6,484 nucleotides of DNA from Oscillospiraceae bacterium. Its GTDB lineage: Bacteria > Bacillota > Clostridia > Oscillospirales > Oscillospiraceae. This document shows positions 5,976-6,484 of this stretch, in pieces. Under the pieces are notes generated by a model, which did not search any database, had not been told where the DNA came from, and saw nothing but the letters and a program-made list of their open reading frames with translations. Position 1 is the first letter of the stretch. Each line of letters starts with the position of its first letter. The position numbers were made by a program, and so were the translations under genes. Where the stretch lies: positions 1-6,484 of the forward strand of contig JAFYUG010000367.1 of NCBI GenBank assembly GCA_017558545.1, given 5' to 3'.

Positions 5976-6484
5976 TCTTCGCCCTCCTCATTCTTTTCCT
6001 CAAGCACTTTGACGCTATCGGTTTCCACCATGGCGCGAACTTCGCCGCGAATGGTGCCGTGGATATTGGCATCAACATAGCCGCTGACATAACCGCGAAC
6101 GCGGCCGCGAACATTCATAGATCCCTTTATCTCCTGTCTGAGCTCGGGCAGAGGCACACGGAAGGAGGTCTTTTCGATAATGGCATCGCCAAAGACCAAA
6201 ATCTCCGGCAGAACGCCAAGAACCAAAATCATGGAGATGATAGTTCCGCGTCCTATGCAAAGACCCATGGTGTAAATACTGGGCTCGGTGCTGATAAAGG
6301 AAATGAGAAGTCCCGCTGCGGAGAGAATGACGCCGCTGGTCATAACTGTGGGGAAGGCCAAATTCATGGCCTCGATCATAGCCTGTTTATAGGGCATGGT
6401 TTTCTTCAAATCCAAATAACGGCTGGAGAGAACTATAGCGTAGTCTATATTTGCGCCCATCTGTATAGCGGAAACGATGAGGTA
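5972..6484 (-). CDS. MMPL/RND-family transporter, C-terminal 170 residues
   Basis: The frame runs in from the right edge of the window (YLIVSAIQMGANIDYAIV) and ends at TGA 5974-5972. The Asp-Tyr pair in GANIDYAIV fits the conserved proton-relay DY of a central RND/MmpL helix; from its place near the C-terminus it is probably the TM10 copy. Two more hydrophobic segments follow (about residues 45-66 and 70-102 of the visible part, including FPTVMTSGVILSAAGLLISF), so the visible part probably covers TM10-TM12. A cytosolic tail of about 70 residues follows, with a strict [V/I]-x-[G/A]-x repeat at 125-153 and an acidic end (EEKNEEGEE). The family exports lipids, peptides or other hydrophobic molecules using the proton gradient. 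The gene overlaps the GLUG gene by 4 bp, so the two are co-translated. The MMPL assignment is strong; the substrate and full length are unknown. Confidence 0.88.
   Translation of the reverse strand, partial: YLIVSAIQMGANIDYAIVLSSRYLDLKKTMPYKQAMIEAMNLAFPTVMTSGVILSAAGLLISFISTEPSIYTMGLCIGRGTIISMILVLGVLPEILVFGDAIIEKTSFRVPLPELRQEIKGSMNVRGRVRGYVSGYVDANIHGTIRGEVRAMVETDSVKVLEEKNEEGEE
5982..5989 (-). promoter_or_regulatory. Ribosome binding site of the GLUG protein gene
   Basis: GAGGAGGG on the minus strand ends six bases before ATG 5975. It lies within the last codons of the transporter gene, consistent with coupled translation across the ATGA overlap. Confidence 0.75.
6026..6112 (-). repeat. Four-residue [V/I]-x-[G/A]-x repeat in the transporter tail
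   Basis: From residue 125 to 153 of the visible protein, Val or Ile occurs at every fourth position (125, 129, 133, 137, 141, 145, 149, 153), with Gly or Ala exactly between them (127, 131, 135, 139, 143, 147, 151). The codons are varied, so this is a protein-level repeat and not a simple DNA expansion. The pattern is that of a short beta-helix or bactofilin-like strand ladder. Confidence 0.75.

Noticed and set aside
5848..6114. Minus-strand open frame of 88 codons overlapping the transporter tail and GLUG start
   Set aside because: It is a shifted frame across two well-supported coding regions and shows no plausible protein features.

Overview
The window carries five protein-coding genes, all on the minus strand and tightly packed, so transcription runs from high to low coordinates. 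Strong GGAGG-type ribosome binding sites, a GC content near one half with an AT-rich intergenic spacer, and protein families typical of gut Clostridia (a GLUG-repeat surface protein, an MMPL transporter and HlyD/MacA-like adaptors next to a MacB/LolD-type ATPase) suggest a low-to-mid GC Firmicute of the Clostridia, probably an uncultured Lachnospiraceae- or Oscillospiraceae-like organism. That assignment is inference; no rRNA or other phylogenetic marker is present.

Right-hand module (2751-6484): the C-terminal end of an MMPL/RND-type membrane transporter (5972-6484, cut by the window edge) overlaps by ATGA the start of a 1074-residue secreted, C-terminally membrane-anchored protein (2751-5975). 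This protein has two blocks of GLUG beta-helix repeats split by an insertion of about 360 residues predicted to be alpha-helical. A 17-bp perfect hairpin (2731-2767) containing the stop codon of this gene ends the module.

Spacer (2590-2730): AT-rich, with a good -10 box and ribosome binding site for the next gene. It also has a 7-bp inverted repeat enclosing 11-bp-phased direct repeats that could be an operator.

Left-hand module (1-2589): a lipoprotein adaptor of the HlyD/MacA type (1432-2589), an ABC ATPase of the MacB/LolD type (725-1429) and a second, transmembrane-anchored adaptor (1-744, running off the left edge). The genes are separated by 2 bp or overlap by 20 bp, so they are one operon. 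A MacB-like permease is expected beyond position 1 but is not in the window.

Taken together this looks like a cell-envelope export locus: an RND-type transporter with a co-translated extracellular partner, next to an ABC exporter with two adaptors. Substrates cannot be read from the sequence. The most unusual points are the helical insertion inside a beta-helix repeat, the strict four-residue [V/I]-x-[G/A]-x repeat in the cytosolic tail of the transporter, and the pairing of two differently anchored adaptors.
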